From Chryseobacterium turcicum (GTDB lineage Bacteria; Bacteroidota; Bacteroidia; Flavobacteriales; Weeksellaceae), in contig NZ_JAJNAY010000001.1 in NCBI RefSeq assembly GCF_021010565.1, positions 1,468,001 through 1,532,000 of the forward strand: a DNA stretch of 64,000 bases, read 5' to 3'. This document shows, piece by piece, positions 1 through 9,279 of this stretch. Within the stretch, counting starts at the first letter, position 1, and the number at the start of each line of letters is the position of its first letter. The notes under the pieces are model-generated. The model did not search any database, was not told the origin of the DNA, and saw only the letters and a program-made list of their open reading frames with translations. The translations under genes were made by a program, and so were the position numbers.

Positions 1-1
1 T

Positions 2-1957
2 GTACACACCAACGAAGAGCTTAAAAATGCAAAAAAAATGGCTGATATTGCAAGTAAAGCAAAATCAGAGTTCCTTGCGAATATGAGTCATGAGATACGC
101 ACACCTCTCAATGGAGTGATTGGCTTCTCAGATCTTCTTTTGAGAACTCCTCTTAACGATATTCAGACCCAGTATCTTAATTATATTAATGAATCGGGGG
201 AAAACCTCTTGAGCATTATTAATGATATTCTTGATTTTTCTAAAATAGAATCCGGTAAAATGGATCTTCTGATCGAGAAAAGTGACGTTTATGACATCGT
301 AAGTCAGGTTATTAATGTGATTCTGTATCAGTCTCAGAAAAAAAATATAGAACTCCTTCTTAATATAGAGCAAGGGCTTCCAAAAACTCTGTTACTTGAT
401 GAATCGAGATTAAAGCAAATTCTTATCAACCTTCTGGGGAATGCCGTAAAGTTCACGGAACAAGGCGAGATTGAGCTTAAAGTAGAAAAACTCAGCATGG
501 ATGATAGCAATATCGTTTTGCGATTTTCTGTAAGAGATACAGGAATTGGTATTCCCATCGAAAAGCAAAAACATATTTTTGATGCTTTCACTCAGGAAAA
601 CAGCTCTATCAGCAAGCGTTACGGAGGAACCGGTCTCGGTCTTACCATCTCAAACAATATTCTTGGTTATATGGGAAGTCATTTGTCATTGATCAGCACC
701 CCTGAGAAAGGTTCGGTATTTTTCTTCGACATTGAAATTCCTTATGAAATATCAGAATTGAAAGAAGAAGACGAACTTACTATAGAAAAAGTGCTTGTAG
801 TAGATGATAATGAAGCCAACAGAATCATCCTTCAACATATGCTTAGCTATAAAAATATAGAAGCTACACTGGCTGCCAACGGAATGGAAGCTTTACAGAT
901 ACTGCTGAAAGGTGAACATTTTGATGTGATATTGATGGATTATCATATGCCGGTAATTTCCGGATTAGAAACCATTGACAAGATCAAAGAGCTATTTAAT
1001 GAGCGAAATGAGACTTCACCATTGGTCATTCTTCATACTTCTTCAGAGGAGCACGATGTCATTAATTCTTTCCGGAAGGAAGATAATTCTTATTTCCTTT
1101 TAAAGCCTATTAAATCTGATGATCTTTATAAAACACTCAGACGTGTGGCACAAAATAATGTGACAGAAGTTGTGGCTCTGGAGCATTCTGAAGAAGATGA
1201 GTTTTCTTTTATGAAAGAGCTTGAAGTACTCTTAGTAGACGATAACCAGGTAAATATGGTGTTGAATAATAAAATGATGAGATCGCTTACACCTGATGCT
1301 AACCTTACAGAGGCGGTAAACGGCCTTGAAGCTTTGGAAAAATGTAAGAAAAAAGTTTTTTCTATTATTCTGATGGATGTACAGATGCCGATGATGAATG
1401 GTATTGAAGCTACACAGCAAATCCGTCTCTTACCCGAATATAAAAACGTACCCATCATTGGGGTTACAGCAGGAAATGTCTTGGGCGAAAAAGAAAAATG
1501 TCTGGAATCGGGAATGAACGATTTTCTACCAAAACCTTTGCGACAGACAGATCTTTCAGAAATGCTCAAAAAATATATTGCCATTAAAGAAGATAAAAGT
1601 GTTGAAGCAGAAACTGAAATATTAACTGGGAAATACATCAATATGAATATGCTGAATGAGCAGATTGGTGATGATGACGATTTCAAAAAAATATTTTTAA
1701 ACCTTGTCATTAACGAGCTTGTCCAGACAGAGAGTAATATTGCAACCACAGCAGCAGAAAAAAATGGGAACGATACCAAAATGATTCTTCATAAGCTTAA
1801 AGGCACTGCCGGAACTGCTGGCCTTTTCAGGCTTTCAGAATGTGCATTAAGATGGGAAAAAATAGCAGATGAAAATATAGATTTTTCAGCTATGGAGAAA
1901 GAAATAAAAGAAGAACTAACAATAGGATTAAATATTATAAAAAGTTTAGTAAAATAA
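2..1957 (+). CDS. Hybrid sensor histidine kinase (HisKA-HATPase-REC-REC-Hpt), 5' end missing
   Basis: The reading frame is open to the left edge (first full codon at base 2), so the N-terminal sensor part lies outside the window; the ATG at 38 sits just before the H-box and is not the true start. Counting from that ATG, the H-box [10 protein letters not shown] has the phospho-accepting His18. The ATPase domain shows the N-box near 131-138, DTGIGIP near 167 and GGTGLGL near 196. Two receiver domains follow, with phospho-Asp301/Lys356 and Asp447/Lys499. A C-terminal Hpt domain carries HKLKG (His585). This is a complete multistep phosphorelay, presumably membrane-anchored or PAS-linked upstream. 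Its input and output are unknown. It ends convergently with a NarL-type regulator. Confidence 0.93.
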   Translation, partial: VHTNEELKNAKKMADIASKAKSEFLANMSHEIRTPLNGVIGFSDLLLRTPLNDIQTQYLNYINESGENLLSIINDILDFSKIESGKMDLLIEKSDVYDIVSQVINVILYQSQKKNIELLLNIEQGLPKTLLLDESRLKQILINLLGNAVKFTEQGEIELKVEKLSMDDSNIVLRFSVRDTGIGIPIEKQKHIFDAFTQENSSISKRYGGTGLGLTISNNILGYMGSHLSLISTPEKGSVFFFDIEIPYEISELKEEDELTIEKVLVVDDNEANRIILQHMLSYKNIEATLAANGMEALQILLKGEHFDVILMDYHMPVISGLETIDKIKELFNERNETSPLVILHTSSEEHDVINSFRKEDNSYFLLKPIKSDDLYKTLRRVAQNNVTEVVALEHSEEDEFSFMKELEVLLVDDNQVNMVLNNKMMRSLTPDANLTEAVNGLEALEKCKKKVFSIILMDVQMPMMNGIEATQQIRLLPEYKNVPIIGVTAGNVLGEKEKCLESGMNDFLPKPLRQTDLSEMLKKYIAIKEDKSVEAETEILTGKYINMNMLNEQIGDDDDFKKIFLNLVINELVQTESNIATTAAEKNGNDTKMILHKLKGTAGTAGLFRLSECALRWEKIADENIDFSAMEKEIKEELTIGLNIIKSLVK

Positions 1958-2096
1958 AATCAAAAGCTATATTCATTTTAATTGCTGCTAAAAGATTTTT
2001 CAGAATACGTTTTCGTTAAAGATGGGTCGATTCAGAAAAAAGATATCTGATAACGCAGGGAATTCGTGAGCTTAGCTTCTGTCTATCTCTTGATCT

Positions 2097-2137
2097 CCAG
2101 TTCTGTTCGTAGAATCACTTTTCACGAACGAAACTGG
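2097..2137. terminator. Imperfect inverted repeat between convergent genes
   Basis: Arms of 14 nt (2097-2110 and 2124-2137, CCAGTTCTGTTCGT and its near complement, two mismatches) flank a 13-nt loop between the hybrid kinase and the opposing response regulator. The position suits a shared transcription end, but no clear T-tract follows, so a regulatory or REP-like role is also possible. Confidence 0.4.
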
Positions 2138-2220
2138 AAATCAGAGTAAAGAATTTTATTGTGATGTATGAAATTCCACGATTTCTCGAGATGATAAAGC
2201 GGGAAATAATGGAGTTTTTA

Positions 2221-2862
2221 CTAATTATACAGTCTAAGAATTTCCACCAATTCGGGTACGGATCGTATTTCCAGTTTCTCAAACAATCTGTTTTTATAGG
2301 TACTGATCGTCGATGAATGGAGATTGAGTTGATTAGAAATTTCTTTGAGGGAAAGACCTTCTGCAATTTTATTAGCAATTTGCAATTCACGGTCTGACAG
2401 CGCTTCAAAGGGTGAGTCTTTTGTTGTACCGGCTAATGATCCTAAAAACATTGCTTCTTTTACAACTTCACTTGCATATCGACCAGTATTGAGCATCGCC
2501 GTCAATGCAGCTTCAATTACAGCATACGAGCTTTGTTTGCTCAGATAGCCACCTGCTCCCATCTTTAGATAACGCATTGCGTACACCTCTTCATCCTGAG
2601 AAGAAAATATGAGAATTTTTAAGTTAGGTTGGTGTATTTTAATATAATCAATCGCTTCCTGAACAGAACCATTAGGCATATTAACGTCCATAATGGCCAA
2701 ATCCAATTCTTCTTTTAGAATTGCTTTGTACAACGATTTATAATCCTCAACTTCTGAAATTATAGCAGCAGGTAAGAGTCGTTTGATGGTTTGTATCAAA
2801 CCCATCCGTACGATACCATGATCGTCTGCTACAATAATACGAGCGTTTACTTTTAAAGCCAT
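2221..2862 (-). CDS. NarL/LuxR-type response regulator
   Basis: This 213-aa protein has the two-domain layout of NarL/FixJ regulators. An N-terminal receiver domain has acidic residues near 13-14, phospho-acceptor Asp59 in IMDVNMP and Lys109 in GGYLSKQ. A C-terminal LuxR-type helix-turn-helix (about 148-213) includes LSDRELQIANKIAEGLS and a recognition helix with STISTYKNRLFEKL. The start is 13 bp downstream of a histidine kinase gene on the same strand, so the two form an operon and probably a cognate pair. Targets cannot be read from the window. The adjoining hybrid kinase and receiver remnant suggest a signalling gene cluster. Confidence 0.93.
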   Translation of the reverse strand: MALKVNARIIVADDHGIVRMGLIQTIKRLLPAAIISEVEDYKSLYKAILKEELDLAIMDVNMPNGSVQEAIDYIKIHQPNLKILIFSSQDEEVYAMRYLKMGAGGYLSKQSSYAVIEAALTAMLNTGRYASEVVKEAMFLGSLAGTTKDSPFEALSDRELQIANKIAEGLSLKEISNQLNLHSSTISTYKNRLFEKLEIRSVPELVEILRLYN

Positions 2863-2875
2863 TATTCAGTAAATT

Positions 2876-3595
2876 TTACAAAAAAAGGGAAACTGTAGTA
2901 CCTGCATTTTCAGCGGAAATGATTTGTATGTTTCCACGCATCAATGATACAAAATTTTTAACAATTTTCAAACTTAATCCAGCTCCTTTCTCACCAGAAG
3001 TACCTTGGAATATGGGATTCTCATAAGTGAAGATCGTAGATACATACTTTTCAGCCATTCCCGTTCCAGAATCGACAACAGAAAGTATGACCTGATCACC
3101 TTCTGTAACTTCCTGCAGGTAGATATCTTGCCCCGGCAAAGAGTATTTCACTGCATTGTCGAGAATTTTGTCTAAAACATAGTCAAGCAACAATCGATCG
3201 GTTGTAACAAATGCATTGGAATCTCCTTTAAAATGAAATTTAATATTTTTTTCTTTTAATTTGGCAGCATATTTTTCTTCAAAATGGTGAAAAAGATCCA
3301 TCACTATGATTTTCTCAGGTTTAATCTTAAACTCCCCGTATTGAGTTTTTAACCAGGAAGTACTGTCCTTAATGGTTTGCAGATTCTTCTGGGCATCGCT
3401 TTTTATCTGCGGCAACAAGTTGAAAAAATCTTCTTCACTTATAGTCTTTTCTTCCAGCGCTTCTATAATCCACAGAAAATTTCCAAACAGCTCTTTTGAA
3501 TCATGAGACAACATCGAGATCAGTCCGTTTTTAAAACTGATTTCACTTTCCAGTCTTTCGTTTTTTAATTGTAGTTCGTTGATAAGGTCTTTCAT
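2876..3595 (-). CDS. Soluble histidine kinase without sensor domain
   Basis: This 239-aa protein starts with a short coiled-coil-like stretch (KDLINELQLKNERLESEI), then a kinase core. The H-box is atypical (SHDSKELFGNF, His31). The N-box has LDNAVKYS (Asn147), and DSGTGM and GEKGAGLSL form the G1 and G2 boxes near 175 and 201. No signal peptide, membrane segment or PAS/GAF domain is visible, so it is probably cytosolic and senses through partners or the coiled coil. It lies immediately upstream of the NarL-type regulator, its likely partner. The protein is short because the sensory region is absent, not because of a visible truncation. Confidence 0.88.
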   Translation of the reverse strand: MKDLINELQLKNERLESEISFKNGLISMLSHDSKELFGNFLWIIEALEEKTISEEDFFNLLPQIKSDAQKNLQTIKDSTSWLKTQYGEFKIKPEKIIVMDLFHHFEEKYAAKLKEKNIKFHFKGDSNAFVTTDRLLLDYVLDKILDNAVKYSLPGQDIYLQEVTEGDQVILSVVDSGTGMAEKYVSTIFTYENPIFQGTSGEKGAGLSLKIVKNFVSLMRGNIQIISAENAGTTVSLFL

Positions 3596-3639
3596 AAATT
3601 AAGTATCATAGCTTTAAAAAAATACAATCCAGTATTTTT

Positions 3640-3990
3640 CAAAGTATAGTTTTTTTTGATCTCTATGCCAAACCATTTTCTCATCATATGAGTTTAATAA
3701 AGGTTTGGTTAAAAAGTCTGATATTCAGGTTTGCAGACATTTTTTATTTCTCACCAGGCAGACTTCCTGCCGCTAGTGCAATAATAGGTATTTCGATACT
3801 TTTTTCCAAGACTCTTATTTTTTTTCTTCAATGATGAGGTATCTGAATATCCATTAAAATAAAATCGGAACTTTCTTTTCAGAACTTTTTAGGGCGAATA
3901 AAATCGGGTACTTCTGTTATAAACGAATGGGCTTTACAAGTCGATTTTCTATTTCCAAATTGCCATAGGTGTCTTGTAATCTAACATTAC
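3640..3990 (-). pseudogene. Decayed receiver-domain remnant of a hybrid kinase
   Basis: No intact ORF exists here, but the minus strand encodes ordered pieces of a receiver domain interrupted by stops and a frameshift. DFILMDIQIP lies near 3841-3869, IPIIALAAGSLPGEK near 3750-3790, and in another frame KCLQ, stop, ISDFLTKPLL near 3690-3740. The order and spacing match the second receiver of the hybrid kinase at the window's left edge ([27 protein letters not shown]). A weaker upstream piece (ENRLVKPI) may be the end of a preceding receiver. This is best read as the relic of a second hybrid kinase. Confidence 0.75.
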
Positions 3991-4010
3991 CGGACGAGCT
4001 GTATAAAACA

Positions 4011-4046
4011 ATATACGACGCTACATGAGTGGCGTCGTATATTTTT
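4011..4046 (-). terminator. Strong hairpin terminator of the chaperone/usher-like operon
   Basis: A perfect 11-bp stem (ATATACGACGC at 4011-4021 with its complement at 4032-4042) and a 10-nt loop lie about 95 bp beyond the stop of the 478-aa gene. T-rich sequence follows on both strands, so it could act in either direction. Confidence 0.75.
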
Positions 4047-4138
4047 CATTTAAATTTAAAGTTCTTAATTTATCAATATAGTGCTAATCCGGCGATTGGT
4101 TATTGATTAATAAAGAAAAGTTTTATAAAAAACTATTG

Positions 4139-5575
4139 TTAAATTGCCGTAAAGCTATAATAAATGTTGATTGAGTAAGTAGAATTTTGTTTTCCTACTA
4201 AACTTTGGGCACCCGCAGGTAGTATGGTGTATTTTACGTTCAGTCCTCGGTCTAAAACCGGTGTTCCGTTAAAGAGTATTTTTTGAGGAGTTTTGGATAG
4301 GGGAGTATCTACAGAACTTCCATCTATGCCAATTTGTAATATGTTAGAATTGATGTCGGTCTGCAGGCCACCTTTCTTGAAATAATTTTCGTCTGATTTT
4401 ACATACAGTTCAAAATTCTCATTATTGGACAATGAAATTTGATTTGGAATCATTTGTGACTGACCACTGGTGTACTGGGCAGCTGTATTAAAGTTGAAGT
4501 TTACATTTCGCCCGGAACTGGGGATGGTAATCTCCGACCTAGGAAGTACCTTTAACTGAACAGCTGTATTTTGAAAACTGTTTATTGAATTATCTGTACT
4601 TATGGCGTTGAAGTTCAAATCAAAAGTATAGGTTCCTGCTTCAAAGAAAAAGTTCTTAAAATCTTCCGCAGAAACATAAAGCTCTGGGGTGAAGTTATTT
4701 CTGTTTCCCGCAACAACACTGAAATTAGCAGGGGAAAAATTCTGAAAATTAGCAGATAAGGGTTTTGTAGTGAGTGTAGATCCATTACCACCCAATTTAA
4801 TGCTTGCTACATTTCTGGTTCCCGGAACACCTTTAGAGGAAGTGAACTGTACATTTGTTGAGGTAGCTTTCGCCCATAAATTAAAATCTACAGTATGTGC
4901 GATTTCCGCATTTTCCAAACTGAAGACTTTCGTGCCAGTACCTCGGTAATCATTTAAAGAAGATATTTCTATGTATTTTGTTAAAGAGGTTGTGAGCCAT
5001 CTGACGGAGGAAGGAATTACTAAAATTGTTTTAAAATTACGTGGCGTAAAATCATTATAATTTTGATTGATATCCATGGAGTAATTTCCTGCCCGGAAGG
5101 TGTTGGCAGCAAACTGTGAGGCTGGGATTTTAAAAGTGAAATTGATATTTCCGCGGTTAAATCCTCCATTAAAAATAATCGATGCGGGCGGTTCAAACCA
5201 TCGTATAGCACTTGTGTTGAACGACTGAAAACCTGGTAAATAACCCGAAAGTCCTGTAGATGGCAGCTGCCCGCCCATACTTTCTAACTGCCACACAAGA
5301 GTAGAGCTGGGTAAAGTAAATGAAGACGAAGAGTGAGTGAAATTAGGACCCGAGACAGAGGTAAATGTAGGAGCTGTTGGGGAAAATCCAAAAAAGGTAT
5401 AATCCCAGTTTGTTCTGTTGGCATTCGTCATCATCCTTGTAGGGACTGAGGTAAATTCACTCCTGTTAAAAATATTATTTTCAGGAATAGACAGGTAAAC
5501 ATCCTGAGCTTTCATGACTGTTGATCCTGAGCACACGGTAAAAATTCCTATTAAAAAAGCTCTCATCGTTTTCAT
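4139..5575 (-). CDS. Secreted multidomain tip-like protein with subunit-like C-terminal domain
   Basis: This 478-aa protein has a signal peptide (cleavage after about MKAQ, residue 24) and a beta-rich sequence with almost no cysteine. Three modules appear to end in a similar strand: AGNYSMDI near 162, AGTYTFDL near 313 and STYSINIYYSFTAI at the C-terminus. Residues 358-368 (VNFNFNTAAQY) align with VDFNYVTAADY of the 181-aa subunits encoded upstream, and alignment continues to the last residue, so the C-terminal 120 residues look like a subunit domain. It is the last gene of an operon, 11 bp after the usher-like gene. A tip adhesin or initiator role is inferred; no named family was recognised. 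Confidence 0.7.
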   Translation of the reverse strand: MKTMRAFLIGIFTVCSGSTVMKAQDVYLSIPENNIFNRSEFTSVPTRMMTNANRTNWDYTFFGFSPTAPTFTSVSGPNFTHSSSSFTLPSSTLVWQLESMGGQLPSTGLSGYLPGFQSFNTSAIRWFEPPASIIFNGGFNRGNINFTFKIPASQFAANTFRAGNYSMDINQNYNDFTPRNFKTILVIPSSVRWLTTSLTKYIEISSLNDYRGTGTKVFSLENAEIAHTVDFNLWAKATSTNVQFTSSKGVPGTRNVASIKLGGNGSTLTTKPLSANFQNFSPANFSVVAGNRNNFTPELYVSAEDFKNFFFEAGTYTFDLNFNAISTDNSINSFQNTAVQLKVLPRSEITIPSSGRNVNFNFNTAAQYTSGQSQMIPNQISLSNNENFELYVKSDENYFKKGGLQTDINSNILQIGIDGSSVDTPLSKTPQKILFNGTPVLDRGLNVKYTILPAGAQSLVGKQNSTYSINIYYSFTAI

Positions 5576-5586
5576 ATCCTCTAAAT

Positions 5587-8388
5587 TTAAAACTTTTTCA
5601 CCTTTATAGTGGTGTCTTTCTTCTTATATTCAAAAACTACGGTTCCAGAATAACCTTCTTTTGTTACCTGAATAGTCTGGTTGGGCTGTGTATAGCTGTA
5701 TTTGTCATTTTCAATGTAGAGGTTGTATTTTCCATCTTTCAGGAAAAACTCAAACTCATTTTTTTGGTTAACCACGGCGGTATAGATTACACCATCTTCA
5801 CTTTTTGCATACACCACTATTCCGGTTACATCCGTTTCCAAAACATCGTAGGTTTGTTTAATTTCTTTTAACTTTCCGCTTACTTTGATGTTTTTTACCA
5901 GACCCACTTTACGGTTGATATTTTTATTTACCATAATTACAGGATCCATCATCAATCGTGCACTGGCACTTTCGTTCACCTTCAGTGTGTAAATACCCTC
6001 AGGTACATTCTGAAAAACTACTTTTCCGTTTTTATCTGTTATTGCAACAAAATTGTCAAGTTTCACTATTTCATTGGCAATAGCCGATTCACCTGTTTCA
6101 AGAAGTCCATTAAAATTTTTATCTTCAAAGAACTGGAACGTCACTTTATGATTTCCGAGAGCCGTAGCTGCGGTAAAGGATTTTTTAATACCCACTCTAA
6201 ACTGGTAATAACTGCCACTACTTGCATAAGCAGCCGTAGATTTATAACCTGAAAAATTAAAATAACCTGTGGTAGACCATGAAGGAGAAACCTTATACTC
6301 CAGATTACCACTGATATTGCTGTTTAAGTTTTGATAAAGTTCCGAATAGTAAGTTCCAGCAGTAAAAGATCCAGTCAGATTATTTTTAAGCATCTGAAAA
6401 TTATACGAGGCGTATACATTGTAGTTGGCAAAATTACGGTCTGTATCGTAATAAGAATTTAAATCAAAGACGCTAATTGCGTTCCATTGGGCTGTTCCGT
6501 TGAGGGAGAAGGATTTGTATCTGTAAGACAAAGTTGTTCTCAGACTGTTGAACCAATCGGCCTTATTGTTCTCTTTCGAATAAGAATATTCCGCCATCCA
6601 GTTGAATCCATGAGCACCCAATACCGTGCTTATGTTAGCTTCCATCCGGTAGGAGAAAAGCTCCTGCGATGTATAAATATTGGCTGTTTTTTGGTTTTCA
6701 ATTTTTGGAGAAAGTAGGAAATTCCACTTTTTTAGAGAAAGCTGATACCCTGATCCCAAAGTTTCTGTACTATTGAAATAATAACGCAAATTAGCAGTAT
6801 TTCCAGATTGGATTGGTGCACTTTGAAAACTCAGAAACTCGGGGTCTACTTGTGAATTCTGATATTGTATAAAAGCACGCTGAGAAGCAGAAAATTGGCG
6901 GCTGATTCGCTGATTTGAAAAAAAAGACCCTCTTTTTATCCCTGCATAGCTTTTTGTAGCAAAGGAATTAATAGATTGTATATCCCATTTTCCTATTTTT
7001 CCCTCGTAATTGGCTCCCATTGAAGCTCCTGTATTTTCATCTTTATTAATAAGGCCTTTTTCGTTGCTGAGGCCTATCTCTGTGCGGATTGTGTGTTTAT
7101 CGTTAATTAAAAATGATGATGTTGCGTTTGCAACCTGTGTATCTATATTAAAGCGCGGATCATGGTCAAATATATAGGAAACTTTCCCATTGAAAGATTT
7201 AGCATTCCCAAAACCATATTTTGCACCCATTATGGTAGATCCTTTGGTTTGTTGGAAATAAGTTCCATACAGGTTATAATTATTTTCCAGCGCAAGAATT
7301 TCAATCTGATTATTTTCACCAAATTTGGTAGAAGCTTTTCCACCTCTTCCGAAAACAGGGTGATCGTAATCGTTACTATTAACATTTCCCACTCTTAATA
7401 CCGTATTTTTTTTCTCAAGCTCCAGCCAGGTATCATATAAGTTATAACGACCGTCTTCAAGATAGTAATCTGCGCCTATATTGAAACGGGATTTCAAATC
7501 TTCAGTCACTCTAAATGATGTATTTCCTCTCAATTGAAGAAAATTGAACCCTGAACTGTTTTCGTTATAGGAAATTTCCGCAAAATTACTTCCGTTCACC
7601 GTTTCATTTCCACGGGCAATTTGCCTGTTGTTTGATAAAATGACTAAGTATAGCGTATTGCTTCCCACGATTTCATTATTAAGCACATCGGTTGCGGTTG
7701 CATTAATATTAAATTCTGGAAAAAGCGTATTCTGTTTTCTTACCGCAATTCTGATCTCAACGGTTTGTTTTTCTAAACCTTCCAGAGATATAGTTTGTTG
7801 CTTTGGCATCATTTCCAAACCATCAGGAATAGATTGCAAATCAATCTTAACGGTTCGTTTACTATAGCCTTGGTTTTCTACAATCAGCATGATTGAGGAA
7901 GCGGGAGAAGCAGGATTAATGAAATTTTCATACGATGCCGTATAAATTGCAATATTTTTGTTCTCGTCTTTGTCAACGAAGAACGAGGTACTTTCAGTTT
8001 TGGTGACCGTTGAGGTGGTATACGAAACCTGGAATTTGATCTCATTTGATTTCAGTTTCATAAAATCAAGGTTGGCAATCAGTTTCACAGGAAGATTTTT
8101 AGACTGACCGGCAGCTAAGGTAAAATCATTTTTTGGATAGAAAAGTAAACCCGGATAATTTTCCTGAGGCATAATATTCTGAATGGTAATTTCTTCAGAA
8201 CTTTTATTCTCAATCACCAGGAAATTAGTAAAAGTAGAACCCTTCTTAACCGCTACATTGTCATTTTCAAAATGAATTTGAATATTCTTCTTTTCCTGCG
8301 CAAAGGCAAACGAGAAGTGCAGAACTAATGCAAAAAATAAGATGGTTCTTTTTACGGTTGATATTGGTATTTCCTTATGTGGTCTCAA
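5587..8388 (-). CDS. Usher-like outer-membrane beta-barrel protein
   Basis: This protein of about 933 aa starts with TTG: an in-frame TAA lies two codons upstream and no ATG is available before the signal peptide. After the signal (ending FAFAQ near 31) come beta-sandwich domains (about 35-260). A long region rich in alternating aromatic/polar strands (about 265-725) is typical of an outer-membrane barrel. Two C-terminal Ig/SpaA-like domains follow (FFEDKNFNGLLETGE near 755, then about 830-933). The barrel plus C-terminal sandwich domains, and the position between a PapD-like chaperone gene (9-bp gap) and a subunit-like gene, suggest an usher function. Overall similarity to classical FimD/PapC ushers is not obvious by eye, so this is inference. 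Confidence 0.65.
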   Translation of the reverse strand: MRPHKEIPISTVKRTILFFALVLHFSFAFAQEKKNIQIHFENDNVAVKKGSTFTNFLVIENKSSEEITIQNIMPQENYPGLLFYPKNDFTLAAGQSKNLPVKLIANLDFMKLKSNEIKFQVSYTTSTVTKTESTSFFVDKDENKNIAIYTASYENFINPASPASSIMLIVENQGYSKRTVKIDLQSIPDGLEMMPKQQTISLEGLEKQTVEIRIAVRKQNTLFPEFNINATATDVLNNEIVGSNTLYLVILSNNRQIARGNETVNGSNFAEISYNENSSGFNFLQLRGNTSFRVTEDLKSRFNIGADYYLEDGRYNLYDTWLELEKKNTVLRVGNVNSNDYDHPVFGRGGKASTKFGENNQIEILALENNYNLYGTYFQQTKGSTIMGAKYGFGNAKSFNGKVSYIFDHDPRFNIDTQVANATSSFLINDKHTIRTEIGLSNEKGLINKDENTGASMGANYEGKIGKWDIQSINSFATKSYAGIKRGSFFSNQRISRQFSASQRAFIQYQNSQVDPEFLSFQSAPIQSGNTANLRYYFNSTETLGSGYQLSLKKWNFLLSPKIENQKTANIYTSQELFSYRMEANISTVLGAHGFNWMAEYSYSKENNKADWFNSLRTTLSYRYKSFSLNGTAQWNAISVFDLNSYYDTDRNFANYNVYASYNFQMLKNNLTGSFTAGTYYSELYQNLNSNISGNLEYKVSPSWSTTGYFNFSGYKSTAAYASSGSYYQFRVGIKKSFTAATALGNHKVTFQFFEDKNFNGLLETGESAIANEIVKLDNFVAITDKNGKVVFQNVPEGIYTLKVNESASARLMMDPVIMVNKNINRKVGLVKNIKVSGKLKEIKQTYDVLETDVTGIVVYAKSEDGVIYTAVVNQKNEFEFFLKDGKYNLYIENDKYSYTQPNQTIQVTKEGYSGTVVFEYKKKDTTIKVKKF

Positions 8389-8397
8389 GACTTAATT

Positions 8398-9198
8398 TTA
8401 AAATTTAAAGTTTTTTTCGCCAACACGTAAATCATTGGATCCTGCCATTTTGATAATCGCCACGCCAAGAAAGTTCCCTGAAATATTCTCAGGTAAAGAA
8501 AATTGAACGACCTGACTGGTATTAGGAAGCATAGAGATAGAAATTGCGGGTAATTTTATTTCCTTACCACTTTCTGTTTCGGTTAATTCAAACTCAACGG
8601 TGGCATCATTGATAGTGTTTCCATCATTTTGGATGCTTACTGCTACTTTTCTGTTCGTGGCATTTTCATTACTTACTTCTGAAATATTGGTAATATCCAA
8701 ACTTTTTACGTGGTTCCCAGAGGGAGTATAAAAGATGTGAAGCCCCACCTCAAATAAGGTGATAATACCAATACCATTCTGAATACGTGCCTGATCTGCT
8801 TGCTGGGGAAGTTGGGTGAAAAACAACATACTGTTTGTAACATCAGACTTTGAGGCGTTTGCCGGAATCTGCATGGTTACTACAATTTCCTTTGTACTTT
8901 TCGCAGGAACTGTTACAGCGTTTTCTAAGGTTGATACCCAAGCGGCATTAGAAGTTTTTGAACTGCCTGCTTCAAGATAAACTTTATTTCCATCTTCTTC
9001 TCTGCTCCAATCTTTATAGTTGAGATTAAAAACATAATCCTTATCTGAGCTGTTTTGAAGCGTAACTGTTTGCGTTACTTTTTCTCCTGGATTACCGGTG
9101 AAAAATAGTCGCGTTGGCGACATAGAAATACTTTGTGCTCGAAGTGCAGAAGACACTGTTAGGATAAAGAAAATGAAAAGATAAGTAAACTTGCGCAT
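8398..9198 (-). CDS. PapD-like periplasmic chaperone candidate
   Basis: This 266-aa protein has a signal peptide ending SALRAQ (about residue 22), then two predicted beta-sandwich domains. The first begins SISMSPTRLFFTGNPGEKVTQ and continues with VTLQNSSDKDYVFNLN, a pattern shared by PapD-type fimbrial chaperones and DUF916-like proteins. It also includes NSMLFFTQLP and an effector-like stretch before the second domain (about 165-266). No membrane anchor is seen. It leads an operon with the usher-like and tip-like genes and lies 81 bp downstream of a subunit gene. It would hold secreted subunits in the periplasm. The chaperone assignment rests on fold-level pattern and context; a generic Ig-like binding protein is the alternative. 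Confidence 0.65.
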   Translation of the reverse strand: MRKFTYLFIFFILTVSSALRAQSISMSPTRLFFTGNPGEKVTQTVTLQNSSDKDYVFNLNYKDWSREEDGNKVYLEAGSSKTSNAAWVSTLENAVTVPAKSTKEIVVTMQIPANASKSDVTNSMLFFTQLPQQADQARIQNGIGIITLFEVGLHIFYTPSGNHVKSLDITNISEVSNENATNRKVAVSIQNDGNTINDATVEFELTETESGKEIKLPAISISMLPNTSQVVQFSLPENISGNFLGVAIIKMAGSNDLRVGEKNFKF

Positions 9199-9279
9199 GG
9201 TGTAAATTGTTTAAAAATAAATGATCCCCAAAACTACTGAAAACGTAACAAAAGAAAGCTTTATAAGCTAAAAAAAATA

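Noticed and set aside
1126..1779. 217-aa antisense ORF in the hybrid kinase gene
   Set aside because: It is the complement of receiver and Hpt coding sequence and has a serine/phenylalanine-rich composition typical of reverse-frame artefacts.
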